From assembly GCF_024721585.1 (NCBI RefSeq), contig NZ_CP102629.1, positions 2,056,501 to 2,120,500 on the forward strand: DNA of 64,000 nucleotides. The letters are read 5' to 3'. The position numbers and the translations under genes were made by a program. This document shows positions 53,349 to 63,702 of the stretch, piece after piece (positions within the stretch are counted from its first letter, which is position 1; every line of letters begins with the position of its first letter). The notes under the pieces are model-generated. The model was not told the DNA's origin and did not search any database. It saw only the letters and a list, made by a program, of their open reading frames with translations. The DNA is from Sphingomicrobium aestuariivivum (lineage in GTDB: Bacteria; Pseudomonadota; Alphaproteobacteria; Sphingomonadales; Sphingomonadaceae).

Positions 53349-54617
53349 TCAATCCCTAGCGGGTGGCTCGAAAGTTTTCGCGCGGCGGAGTTCGGGGAAG
53401 ATGATCGCCCATGCGCCGACGACGATGATCGCACCAAGGCCGCCAAGGAAGGCGGCGGTGGTCGGACCGAACAGGCTGGCCATCAGGCCGGATTCAGCGT
53501 CGCCAAGTTCGTTCGAGGCGGAAATCGACAGGGTGGACACGGCACCGACGCGGCCGCGCATCTCGTCGGGCGTGTAGAGCTGGATCAGCGAGGAGCGCAC
53601 ATAGACGCTGAGCATGTCGGACGCGCCGATGGCGACAAGCAAGAGGAAGGTCAGGACGATCGAGCGCGAGAAGGCAAAGCCGATGGTGGCAAGACCGAAG
53701 ATGCCGACGGCGACGAGCATCTTCACGCCGACGTCATTCTTGAGCGGGCGGATAGCGAAATAGAGCGCCGCGGCCACCGCGCCGACGGCAGGGGCGGCGC
53801 GCAGGTGACCGAACAGGTCGGGGCCGCCATTAAAGATGTCGGTGGCGAAGATGGGCAGAAGCGCGACCGCGCTGCCAAGCAGGACGGCGAAAAGGTCGAG
53901 GCTGATCGCTCCGAGGACAAGGCGGTTCTCGCGGACGTAGCGGATGCCCGCGACGACCTGCGCGATCGGGCCGTTGCGACGGTCGGACCTTGCCTGGTCG
54001 ATATGGCTGATCAGGAACAGCGCGACGATGGCGGCAATAAAGAGCGCGACGGCGAAGAAATAGGCGGTCTCGATCGAGACGGCGAGGAGGTAGCCCGCGA
54101 TGGCGGGGCCGGCGATGGTCGCGCCTTTCCAGGCGATGGATGACAGGGCGATGGCCGAGGGCAGGAGGTCGCGCGGCACGATGTTGGAGGCGAGCGCGCC
54201 CATCGATGGTCCCATGAGGACGCGGCTGATGCCGACGAAGATGGCGACGACATAGATGACGGGCAGGCTGATCCAGCCTTGCGCGGTGGCAAGGCCAAGG
54301 ATGAAGGCGCTGCCGATCTCGATGAGGATGGCGAGCCGCGCGATGACGCGGCGGTCCATCGTGTCGGCGGCCCAGCCCGAGAAGGGGGTGAGGAAGAAAA
54401 GCGGCACGAACTGGATGAAGCCGATGAAACCGAGGCGCAGCGCGGCAGCCTCGATGCTCATGGTTTCGCGGGCTAGCGTGTAGACCTGATATTCGATCGC
54501 GGTGACCATCGCGAGCTGGGCCAGTGTCGCCAGCAGGCGGGCCGACCAGAAGGCACGGAAATTGGCGATGCGGAAGGGGTCGGGAAGCCAGCTCATGGGC
54601 TTGGCGTTAAGGGGCAT
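53349..54617 (-). CDS. MFS transporter
   Basis: A 422-residue major-facilitator exporter with about 10-12 transmembrane helices of the type often called MFS_3 (enterobactin-exporter-like, EntS family). PFSGWAADTMDRRVIAR is the TM2-TM3 loop signature and VGISRVLMGPSMGALASNIVP is in TM4-5. The start may be the ATG at 54617 or 54596 (MSWLPDPFRIANFRAF). It may be cotranscribed with the c-di-GMP gene. Substrate unknown. Confidence 0.88.
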   Translation of the reverse strand: MPLNAKPMSWLPDPFRIANFRAFWSARLLATLAQLAMVTAIEYQVYTLARETMSIEAAALRLGFIGFIQFVPLFFLTPFSGWAADTMDRRVIARLAILIEIGSAFILGLATAQGWISLPVIYVVAIFVGISRVLMGPSMGALASNIVPRDLLPSAIALSSIAWKGATIAGPAIAGYLLAVSIETAYFFAVALFIAAIVALFLISHIDQARSDRRNGPIAQVVAGIRYVRENRLVLGAISLDLFAVLLGSAVALLPIFATDIFNGGPDLFGHLRAAPAVGAVAAALYFAIRPLKNDVGVKMLVAVGIFGLATIGFAFSRSIVLTFLLLVAIGASDMLSVYVRSSLIQLYTPDEMRGRVGAVSTLSISASNELGDAESGLMASLFGPTTAAFLGGLGAIIVVGAWAIIFPELRRAKTFEPPARD

Positions 54618-54662
54618 CTAGGCGCTCGACAAGGGGGGCGGAGGGTCGCTAGCGTCGCTGCG

Positions 54663-56030
54663 ATGGCCAAACCGAAAAAGAGATATGTCTGCCAGGCCTG
54701 CGGGTCGGTGACCTCGCGCTGGCAGGGGCAATGCGCCGACTGCGCCGAGTGGAACACGCTGGTCGAGGATGCCGACGTCGTCACGACGACCTTTGCCAAG
54801 AAGCACAACCTGCAGGGCGGCGGTCGTCGGATCGAGCTTGTCGGGCTCGATGCCGAGGTCAAGATCCCCGAGCGGATGAAGACGGGCATTGCCGAGTTCG
54901 ACCGGGCATTGGGCGGCGGGCTGGTGCCGGGCTCGGCGACGCTGATCGGCGGCGACCCGGGGATCGGCAAGTCGACGCTCTTGCTGCAGGTGGCGGCGCG
55001 GCTGGCGCGCTCGGGCGCGGAGACGATCTATGTGTCGGGAGAGGAAGCGTCGGACCAGGTGCGCCGGCGCGCCTTGCGGCTGGGCCTGGGGGATGCGCCG
55101 GTGCGGCTGGCGGCAGCGACCTCGGTGCGCGACATCCTGACAACGCTGGGCGAGGGAAGCCCGCCTGCTCTCCTCGTGATCGATTCGATCCAGACCATGC
55201 ATTCGGACATGATCGAGGGGGCACCGGGGACGGTGAGCCAAGTCCGCGCCTCGGCGCACGAACTGGTGCGCTTTGCCAAGGAGAAAGGCTGCGCGCTCAT
55301 CCTCGTCGGCCATGTCACCAAGGACGGCAATATCGCGGGGCCGCGTGTGCTCGAGCATATGGTCGATACGGTGCTCGGCTTCGAAGGCGAGCGCAGTCAC
55401 CAGTATCGCATCCTTCGCGCGATCAAGAACCGCTTCGGCGGGACCGACGAGATCGGCGTGTTCGCGATGGAGGCGGAAGGGCTCGAGGAAGTGGGCAATC
55501 CGTCCTCGCTGTTCCTGACCGAACGCGGCGAGGAAGTGTCGGGGACGACGGTATTCCCTGCGCTCGAGGGGACACGGCCGGTGCTGGTCGAACTCCAGGC
55601 GCTGACCGTGCGGCTGGCGAGCGGGGCGACGCCGCGGCGCTCGGCGGTCGGCTGGGATAGTGCGCGGCTCGCCATGCTGCTGGCAGTGCTCGAGGCGCGG
55701 TGCGGGATCAGTTTTGCCAATGTCGAGGTCTATCTCAATGTCGCGGGCGGTTATCGGCTGAGCGATCCGGCGGCCGATCTGGCGGTCGCGGCGGCGCTGG
55801 TGTCGGCGCTGTCGGAACGTCCCTTGCCGTCGGCGACGATCTGCTTTGGCGAGGTGGCGCTGTCGGGCGAGCTCCGGCCGGTGGCCCATTCGGCGCTGCG
55901 CCTGAAGGAAGCGGGCAAGCTGGGCTTCGAGCAGGCGTGGGTACCCAAGGGGGTCGAGCCGGCGGGCGGCATGTCCTGCGAGGGTTTCGCGCGCCTCGGG
56001 GCGCTGACCGACAAGCTTCTCGGGCGTTAG
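54663..56030 (+). CDS. radA: DNA repair protein RadA
   Basis: A 455-residue RadA (Sms). N-terminal zinc finger CQACG...CADC at 10-27, Walker A GGDPGIGKST at 96-105, Walker B LLVIDS near 170-175, RadA-specific KNRFG at 255-259, and a C-terminal Lon-protease-like domain. It aids recombination intermediate processing. It opens a plus-strand run of radA-cvpA-cysS-IscU-like-kefB. Confidence 0.95.
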   Translation: MAKPKKRYVCQACGSVTSRWQGQCADCAEWNTLVEDADVVTTTFAKKHNLQGGGRRIELVGLDAEVKIPERMKTGIAEFDRALGGGLVPGSATLIGGDPGIGKSTLLLQVAARLARSGAETIYVSGEEASDQVRRRALRLGLGDAPVRLAAATSVRDILTTLGEGSPPALLVIDSIQTMHSDMIEGAPGTVSQVRASAHELVRFAKEKGCALILVGHVTKDGNIAGPRVLEHMVDTVLGFEGERSHQYRILRAIKNRFGGTDEIGVFAMEAEGLEEVGNPSSLFLTERGEEVSGTTVFPALEGTRPVLVELQALTVRLASGATPRRSAVGWDSARLAMLLAVLEARCGISFANVEVYLNVAGGYRLSDPAADLAVAAALVSALSERPLPSATICFGEVALSGELRPVAHSALRLKEAGKLGFEQAWVPKGVEPAGGMSCEGFARLGALTDKLLGR

Positions 56031-56069
56031 GGCTGGCGCGAGCGGAAATGAACCGCTAGCCGAGGCGCG

Positions 56070-56572
56070 ATGACAGCACTCGATATCCTTGTCCTGATCC
56101 TGCTTGGCGGCGGCGCGCTGCTCGGTTTCGTGCGCGGGTTCGTGCAGGAAGTGTTTTCGCTCGGCGCGTGGATCGCGGCCATCCTCGCGGTGAAGATGGG
56201 GCATGCGCCGATGAGCGCGTTCCTTTCCAATCACATGGAGAGCGAGAGCGGGATCGTGGCGGCGGCCTTCGCGCTCCTGTTCCTGCCGACCTATTTCGTG
56301 GTGCGGTTGCTTGCGCAGAAGATCGGGGGGCGGACGCGGCGCTCGCTGATCGGGCCGGTGGATCGGCTGCTCGGCGGGCTGTTCGGGCTGCTGAAGGGGC
56401 TGGTGACCGCGACGGTGCTGTTCCTCATCGCCAATTTCGCTACCGATTTCATCTATGGCGTGGAGGCGCCGCGTCCCGACTGGATGCGCGAGGCGCGGAC
56501 CCATACGCTCTTGAATGCCAGCGCGCGGGCGACGGTCGATTTCGTCGAGACGCAGCGCGAGGAAGGACTGTT

Positions 56573-56576
<4 letters not shown>
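56070..56576 (+). CDS. cvpA: CvpA family protein
   Basis: A 168-residue inner-membrane protein with about four helices, [20 protein letters not shown] at the N terminus and the CvpA signatures [15 protein letters not shown] and [16 protein letters not shown]. In E. coli it affects colicin V production and lies before purF; here it precedes cysS and purF is far away at 47.3 kb. It overlaps cysS by four bases (GTGA). Confidence 0.88.
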
Positions 56577-57885
<1,309 letters not shown>

Positions 57886-57889
<4 letters not shown>

Positions 57890-58302
57890 GGGCGCCGGCC
57901 TACACGAAGGATATTCTCCGGCTTGCTGCCGGACTACCCGACGCGAGCCTGCTTGACGCGGCCGATGCGTCGGTCGATCTGCGCTCGCCGACGTGCGGGG
58001 CGACCATTTCGCTGACGATTGCATGTGCCGACGGGCGCGTCACCGATATCGCCGCGCGGGTGGCGGCCTGTGCCTACGGACAGGCGGCGACCGCGTTGAT
58101 GCTCAGCCACGCAAGGGGCGTGGACCGCGCGCGCGCCGAGGGCGTACTGATCGCGCTCGAGGACTGGCTCAACGGGTCGGACGCGATCCTGCCCGACTGG
58201 CCCGGGATCGAGGCGCTCGAGCCGGCGCGGGAGCGGCCCGGGCGGCATGGAGCGATCCTTTTGCCCTTCAAGGCGTTGGCGAGAGCGATGGAGGAAGCGT
58301 AA
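57886..58302 (+). CDS. IscU/NifU-like iron-sulfur scaffold protein
   Basis: A 138-residue protein of the NifU_N/IscU fold. The start is GTG at 57886, overlapping the cysS stop. Cysteines are in [17 protein letters not shown] and [11 protein letters not shown]; two of them fit the scaffold Cys positions, but the third IscU cysteine place is not certain, so cluster-binding is probable but not proved. Its direct coupling to cysS suggests a link of cysteine supply and Fe-S assembly, or simply a shared operon. Confidence 0.82.
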
Positions 58303-60126
58303 ATGGCGGGACCGACGAGCGGCGGTGAAGAGGGCGGTGCCCATGCCCTGACAGGCGAACTGATCGTCGACGGAGCGATCATGCTTGGTGCCGCGCTCGT
58401 TTTCGTGACCCTGTTCCGCCGCCTCGGGCTTGGCGCCACGCTCGGTTATATCGTCGGCGGGGCGATGATCGGCCCGTTCGTGCTCGGTCTAGTCGGCAAT
58501 GCCGAGAATATCATGTCGATCTCCGAGTTCGGGATCGCGCTCCTCCTGTTCATCGTCGGGCTCGAACTCAATCCAAGCAGGCTATGGCGGCTCCGCCACG
58601 ATATTTTCGGCCTCGGGGTGGTACAGGTCGTCAGTACCGGCCTCGCGCTGTCGGCGCTGGCGCATTTCGTCCTTGGTTTTACCTGGGAAGCGGGGCTGGC
58701 GATCGGGATGAGCCTGTCGCTGTCCTCGACCGCCCAGGTGCTGCCGATGCTGCGTTCGACCGGCGAACTGCACAAGCCGCATGGCGAGCGCGCCTTCTCG
58801 GTCCTGCTCCTCCAGGACATCTCGATCGTACCGCTTCTGACGTTGATCGCGGTGCTGAGCCGCGCACCGGCGGATCCCAACGCGCCCGGCGGCATGACAT
58901 TGGCGCTCTATACAGTCGCTGCGATCATCGGGCTGATCGTCGCCGGGCGGTTCGTCATCAATCCCTTTTTCCGCATCATCGGGCGGCTAGGCGAGCGCGA
59001 ATTGTTCGTGGTCGCGGCGCTGTTCACGGTGGTGGGCGCGGCGGCGCTGATGAGCTGGCTCGGACTGTCGACCGCGCTCGGGGCCTTTGTCGCTGGCGTG
59101 ATGCTGGCGGAGAGCCCCTACCGGCACGAGCTTGAAAGCGATGTCGAGCCGTTCCGCTCGATCCTGCTCGGTTTCTTCTTCCTGTCGGTCGGCATGATGC
59201 TCGACCTAGGCGTGATCGCGGCGCGGCCGTGGACGGTCGTCCTCTGTGCCGTCGGGATCGTCGTGGTGAAGGGCGCGATGATCACGGGGCTGGGAAGGCT
59301 CTTCGGTCTCGACATGTTCGGCGCTTTGCGGCTCGGACTGCTGCTGAGCCAGGCAGGCGAATTCGGTTTCGTGCTCCTGACGCAGGCGATGCAGGCGCGG
59401 CTCGTGGCCCCCGAGGGCGTGTCGCTATTCGGGGCGGTGATCACGGTGACGATGGCCAGCACGCCATTCCTGATGATGCTGATCGACCGTCTCGAGGCGC
59501 GCCACGGCGGCGGGGGCGGCGAGCGAGAGGGGCCCGAGAAGGCGCCCGACGGCGCAGTCATCGTGGTCGGTTACGGACGCTTCGGGCAGACGGTGTCGCA
59601 GATGCTGATGGCCAAGAAGATCGGCGTCACGCTGGTCGACAAGAATGCCGAGCTGATCGATCTCGCCGAGGAATTCGGGTTCAAGGTCTATTATGGCGAC
59701 GGCATGCGCCTCGACCTCCTGCGCACGGCGGGTGCCGAGACGGCGCGGGCGATCCTCTTCTGCAACGACGAGGATGTCGAGAAGGACAGGCTGGAGGCGG
59801 TCGCGGAAGCATTCCCGCAGGCGGCGTTGATGGTGCGCAGCTACGACCGGCGGCACAGCATGGCGCTCGACGGCCTCGACCTCGCCTTCTGCGTGCGCGA
59901 ACTGTTCGAGAGCGCGGTGCTGATGGGCAAGGCGGCGCTGACCGAGATGGGCTTCAGCCAGGATGAGGCCGAGCGGGTTGAAAGCGAGTATCGCAAGCTC
60001 GATACCGAGCGGCTCGAGCGGCAGAGCGAGACGGGCGACCTGCATGCCGCCAAGGACCGGATGTTCAAGGAAGGCCAGCCGATGGGCGATGACGGCAAGC
60101 TAGAGACCGGACAGGAAGGCCGATAA
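58303..60126 (+). CDS. Monovalent cation:proton antiporter with RCK domain (KefB/KefC family)
   Basis: A 607-residue CPA2 family antiporter. The first about 390 residues have 12-13 transmembrane helices (GLELNPSRLWRLR, SLSSTAQVLPMLRSTGEL, LLSQAGEFGFVLLTQAMQ), then a Gly-rich linker and a TrkA-N/RCK domain (VVGYGRFGQTVSQMLMAKKI, a GxGxxG NAD site). It should exchange K+ or Na+ for protons; KefB/C are gated by glutathione adducts. The final 27 bases overlap the aroB 3' end on the opposite strand. Confidence 0.9.
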   Translation: MAGPTSGGEEGGAHALTGELIVDGAIMLGAALVFVTLFRRLGLGATLGYIVGGAMIGPFVLGLVGNAENIMSISEFGIALLLFIVGLELNPSRLWRLRHDIFGLGVVQVVSTGLALSALAHFVLGFTWEAGLAIGMSLSLSSTAQVLPMLRSTGELHKPHGERAFSVLLLQDISIVPLLTLIAVLSRAPADPNAPGGMTLALYTVAAIIGLIVAGRFVINPFFRIIGRLGERELFVVAALFTVVGAAALMSWLGLSTALGAFVAGVMLAESPYRHELESDVEPFRSILLGFFFLSVGMMLDLGVIAARPWTVVLCAVGIVVVKGAMITGLGRLFGLDMFGALRLGLLLSQAGEFGFVLLTQAMQARLVAPEGVSLFGAVITVTMASTPFLMMLIDRLEARHGGGGGEREGPEKAPDGAVIVVGYGRFGQTVSQMLMAKKIGVTLVDKNAELIDLAEEFGFKVYYGDGMRLDLLRTAGAETARAILFCNDEDVEKDRLEAVAEAFPQAALMVRSYDRRHSMALDGLDLAFCVRELFESAVLMGKAALTEMGFSQDEAERVESEYRKLDTERLERQSETGDLHAAKDRMFKEGQPMGDDGKLETGQEGR

Positions 60127-61176
60127 GGCCTCTTCCTCGATGTCGCGCGCGAAAAAGGCCTTGCCGATGTCGCGCAGGAGGATGAGCGACAGGCGCCCCT
60201 CTTCATTTTTCTTGTCGTGGCGCATGGGGTCGAGGAGGTCGGCGCCGCGGCCTTCCAGCCCTGCATCGGACAAGCGTGTCGGAAGGCCCATCGCGGCGAG
60301 GTCGTCCCCGATTTGTCGCGCGGTCGCGGAATCGAGATGCCCCTGCTGCGCGCTGAAACGGGCGGCGAGAACCATCCCGATGGCGACCGCTTCGCCGTGG
60401 AGCACCTTGCCGAGACCGGCGATGGCCTCGATCGCATGGCCGAAGCTGTGGCCGAGGTTGAGGAGGGCGCGGCGGCCAGAGCGGTCCTCGAGATCACCCT
60501 CGACAAGGTCGGCCTTCATCGAGATGCCGGTAGCGATGGCGTGAGTGGCCGCATCGGGGTCAAGGTCGGCGAGACGCCTCGCACCCCCTGCGACGAGCCA
60601 GTCGTACAATTCCCGATTGCCGATCAGACCATATTTGATCGTCTCGGCGAGGCCCGCGCGAAACTGGCGCGGATCGAGCGTTGCCAGCAAGGCGGGGTCG
60701 ATGACGACGCTGGCCGGCGGATGAAAGGCGCCGACGATATTCTTCTGGCCCTCGGCGTCGATCGCGGTCTTGCCGCCAACGCTGCTGTCGACCTGCGCGA
60801 GAAGGGTGGTCGGGACCTGTATGACGGGCACGCCGCGACGATAGAGGGCGGCGGCAAGACCGGTGAGGTCGCCCACCGCGCCGCCGCCGAAGGCGATGAC
60901 CGGATCGGAGCGTTGGTGGTTGCGCGCAGCGAGGAAGGCAATGGCGGATTGCAGCTCCTGCCAGGTCTTGCCCGCTTCGCCCTCGGCGATCAGGTGCGGG
61001 TCGAGATCGAGCGCGGCGGCGAGGCGCTCGCCGTGAAGGCCCCAGACCTTCGGTTCGCTGATGCAGGCGAGGGGGCGGCGGCGCGGCACCGATGCGGCGG
61101 ACAAGGCGTCTTCCAACCGGCCGATGAACACCGGGTAGGTTTCAGCAGCGGTGCCCGGGACGGTGAGCGTCTTCAT
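60100..61176 (-). CDS. aroB: 3-dehydroquinate synthase
   Basis: A 358-residue NAD-dependent enzyme converting DAHP to 3-dehydroquinate in the shikimate pathway. AFGGGAVGDLTGLAAALYRR is the NAD segment, QVPTTLLAQVDSSVGGKTAI the substrate segment, and LNLGHSFGHAIE the zinc-binding His region. The ATG overlaps the aroK stop (ATGA). Confidence 0.95.
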   Translation of the reverse strand: MKTLTVPGTAAETYPVFIGRLEDALSAASVPRRRPLACISEPKVWGLHGERLAAALDLDPHLIAEGEAGKTWQELQSAIAFLAARNHQRSDPVIAFGGGAVGDLTGLAAALYRRGVPVIQVPTTLLAQVDSSVGGKTAIDAEGQKNIVGAFHPPASVVIDPALLATLDPRQFRAGLAETIKYGLIGNRELYDWLVAGGARRLADLDPDAATHAIATGISMKADLVEGDLEDRSGRRALLNLGHSFGHAIEAIAGLGKVLHGEAVAIGMVLAARFSAQQGHLDSATARQIGDDLAAMGLPTRLSDAGLEGRGADLLDPMRHDKKNEEGRLSLILLRDIGKAFFARDIEEEALSAFLSGL

Positions 61177-61712
61177 TGGAGGAATTCCTCGAGTGCCTTG
61201 ATAATGGCTTCGACGATCTCGGCATGGGCGCCATGCCGGCTTTCGACACGGACATGGGCCTCGGCATAGGCTGCGCGCCGTTGCTCCATGAGTTCGGCCA
61301 GCTTCTCCGCGCGATCAACGCCCTGAAGCAGCGGGCGATTGTCGCGCCGTCCGGTGCGTTCTGCAAGGATGTCGATCGGCGCATCGAGCCAGATGGTGAT
61401 GCACTTTTCGTTGAGGAGCTTGCGCGTCTCGGCGACGGTGAAGGCACCGCCGCCGGTGGCGATGACCTGCAACGGTTCTTCGGCGAGACGGGCGACGAGC
61501 CGGCGTTCGCCATCGCGAAAGTCCTTTTCCCCGAAGCGCTCGAAGATTTCAGCGGTCGAGAAGCCCGAGGCGTCCTCGATGGCGACATCGCTGTCGACAA
61601 AGGGCAGGCCGAGCCGGCGCGCGAGGCGTCGACCCACGGTCGACTTGCCCGCGCCCATGAGGCCGACAAGGACAATCGAACGGTCTAGACGGGAAGTGAG
61701 GCGGTGCGACAT
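61173..61712 (-). CDS. aroK: Shikimate kinase
   Basis: A 179-residue kinase that phosphorylates shikimate. Walker A is GLMGAGKST at 17-25, DSD in FVDSDVAIED, GGGAF in IATGGGAFT, and the lid residues RRDNRPLLQG. ATG at 61712 gives the usual length. The aroK-aroB order is normal in alphaproteobacteria and xerD lies divergently beyond two unknown genes. Confidence 0.95.
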   Translation of the reverse strand: MSHRLTSRLDRSIVLVGLMGAGKSTVGRRLARRLGLPFVDSDVAIEDASGFSTAEIFERFGEKDFRDGERRLVARLAEEPLQVIATGGGAFTVAETRKLLNEKCITIWLDAPIDILAERTGRRDNRPLLQGVDRAEKLAELMEQRRAAYAEAHVRVESRHGAHAEIVEAIIKALEEFLQ

Positions 61713-61760
61713 CGGATAGGGGCTATACTGTGTCGCCGCGCTAAGGCAAAAGCCGTTCTC

Positions 61761-61925
61761 ATGATCGGAACCCAACCCAAAAAACGCCGCCCCAAGGGGC
61801 CGTTCGTCCTCGTCATCCTGATCGCGCTGGTTGTCGGCGCGCTCTTCTTCTTCTCGAGCCAGGCCTCCGAGCAGCCGGTCGGGACCATCGAGGAAGAGGT
61901 GAAGCTCGAGGCTGATGCGCAATAG
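61761..61925 (+). CDS. 54-residue single-span membrane protein
   Basis: A 54-residue protein with a basic N-terminus (MIGTQPKKRRPKGP), one transmembrane helix (FVLVILIALVVGALFFF, about 15-31) and an acidic tail ending EVKLEADAQ. The ATG at 61761 is chosen because it starts at the basic arm. The stop overlaps the start of the 595-residue gene by 11 bases. No family is recognised. Confidence 0.7.
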   Translation: MIGTQPKKRRPKGPFVLVILIALVVGALFFFSSQASEQPVGTIEEEVKLEADAQ

Positions 61926-63702
61926 TCGTGCCCTGATGGGCGGGATCGGGGTGATGGCGGCCGTGACGGCGGCCGTCGCTGCTCCCGATCGACCGGAATC
62001 GCTCCTTCCTCCCGGTTTCGAGACCGCGCCGCCGACGGCAGCTCCCGAGCCTGCGCCTGCGCCCGCGCAGCGCCCGGCGCCCGAGCCGCGCGATATTTCG
62101 GTCGCCGACCCGGTCGCCGAGGAGCAGGTTGCCGAGCAGCGGGACGTGGAGGCCGACGAAGAGACCGAGGTCGATGTCGACGCCAGCGGCGAGATCGAGA
62201 CCGCGGGCGTGTTCGCAGCATCGCGCGGTGGTTTTGCCTTTGTCGGCGATGCGCCGTGGGGCGCGATCGACGGGAATTTCCACAAGACGCTGATGCGACG
62301 GCTCGACGTGCCGCTCGCTTCGCGCTGGGGCCATATTGCCCTCCGGCAGGCGCTGCTTGCCGATGCACCGCCGCCGGGCGAGCTCGAAGAGCAGGACTGG
62401 CTGGCCGAGCGGGCATGGCTGCTCCTGCGCATGGGGGAGGCCGACGCGGCGCGATTGCTACTCGCGGGCACCGACCCTGACGATTATTCGGCCAAGCTCG
62501 CGCAGGTTGCATTGCAGATCGCGCTGGCGACTTCGGACCCGGCGGCGGCCTGTCCGGTCGCGCGGCGTCTCAATGATGCCGAGCCCGACGCAGAACCGCT
62601 GATCCGCGCGGTCTGCGCGGCGCTGTCAGCGCAGCCGGAAATCGCTTCCGATGCCATCTCGCAGGCTCGCCGCCGCGGTAATGTCGATGCGATCGACCTC
62701 GCGCTGGTCGACAAGCTGGTCGGTGCCGGCGCGGGGACCGGACGTGCGGTGACGCTCGAATGGGAGACCGTATCGCATCTCAATAGCTGGCGGTTCGGCC
62801 TGGCCGGCGCCACGGGGCTGTTGCCGCCCGAAAATCTGATGACGGAGGCACGTCCGCGAGTGGCCGCCTGGGCTGCCCGCGCGCCGCTGCTTACACCGGA
62901 ACAGCGGCTTCCACATGCGCGCACGGCCACGGGGCTCGGCGTGTTTTCGGGGCAGGCGCTCGTCGACCTCTATGCGGTGCATTACGACAAGCTTCCGCCC
63001 GAGGATCTCGGCGATAGCGAGGCGTTCCAGCTGCGGCGGACCTTTGTTGCGGAGACCGACGCCGAGCGGATCGCGGCAATGCGTGACTTCTGGGCGATCG
63101 GCGATGGCGTTTACGAACGGCTGGCCTCGCGCGCGGCGACCGCGCTTGCAGCGGCGCAGATCACACCTGCGGGGCGCCACGAGGCCGCCGCCGCGGATCT
63201 GATTGCCGCCATGTTGACCGCCGGCTTCGTCGAGCAGGCGGAAGCCTGGGCACCGCTGATTGCCGCGATGGACGAGGGCGATGCCGATGCCGGATGGGCG
63301 CAGCTGGTGCTGGCCGCGCCGCGCGCCGACCGGCTCGGGCTCAGTGCGGACCGGTTGCGCGACTATGTCTCGCGTGACGAAAGCGCGGGCAAGAAACGAA
63401 GCGCAGTGCTCGTTGCCGGCCTTGCCGGACTGGGGCGGATCGACGGCGACCTTGCCGCGCGGATCAGCGAGGACGAGGAATTCGAGCTCGAGGGATCGAC
63501 CCGGCTGACACGGATGATCGATGCCGCCGCCTCGCGCGGCGAGGGGGCGACGGTGATGCTGCTTGCCGCGACCGCGCTGCAGGCACCCGACGTGGACGGC
63601 ATCCCGCCCCGATACCTGCGGCACATCATCGCCGCGCTGGTGGCGGTGGAGCAGGATTTCCTCGCGCGGATGATCGCAGCCGAGGCGATCGCCCGGCTGT
63701 GA
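61915..63702 (+). CDS. Large secreted/periplasmic protein of unknown function, TPR-like helical
   Basis: A 595-residue protein. A signal peptide (about 1-23, GGIGVMAAVTAAVAA) is followed by a Pro/Ala-rich region (about 28-60) and an acidic stretch, and then roughly 480 residues of Ala-rich alpha-helix in helical pairs (LAERAWLLLRMGEADAARLL), suggesting a TPR-like solenoid. I recognise no catalytic motif. It lies in a conserved-looking slot before xerD and overlaps both neighbours; the start overlaps the preceding small gene. Confidence 0.75.
   Translation: MRNSRALMGGIGVMAAVTAAVAAPDRPESLLPPGFETAPPTAAPEPAPAPAQRPAPEPRDISVADPVAEEQVAEQRDVEADEETEVDVDASGEIETAGVFAASRGGFAFVGDAPWGAIDGNFHKTLMRRLDVPLASRWGHIALRQALLADAPPPGELEEQDWLAERAWLLLRMGEADAARLLLAGTDPDDYSAKLAQVALQIALATSDPAAACPVARRLNDAEPDAEPLIRAVCAALSAQPEIASDAISQARRRGNVDAIDLALVDKLVGAGAGTGRAVTLEWETVSHLNSWRFGLAGATGLLPPENLMTEARPRVAAWAARAPLLTPEQRLPHARTATGLGVFSGQALVDLYAVHYDKLPPEDLGDSEAFQLRRTFVAETDAERIAAMRDFWAIGDGVYERLASRAATALAAAQITPAGRHEAAAADLIAAMLTAGFVEQAEAWAPLIAAMDEGDADAGWAQLVLAAPRADRLGLSADRLRDYVSRDESAGKKRSAVLVAGLAGLGRIDGDLAARISEDEEFELEGSTRLTRMIDAAASRGEGATVMLLAATALQAPDVDGIPPRYLRHIIAALVAVEQDFLARMIAAEAIARL

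Noticed and set aside
54618-56504. A 628-codon minus-strand open frame opposite radA
   Set aside because: Antisense shadow of radA and cvpA; His/Arg-rich with no domain.
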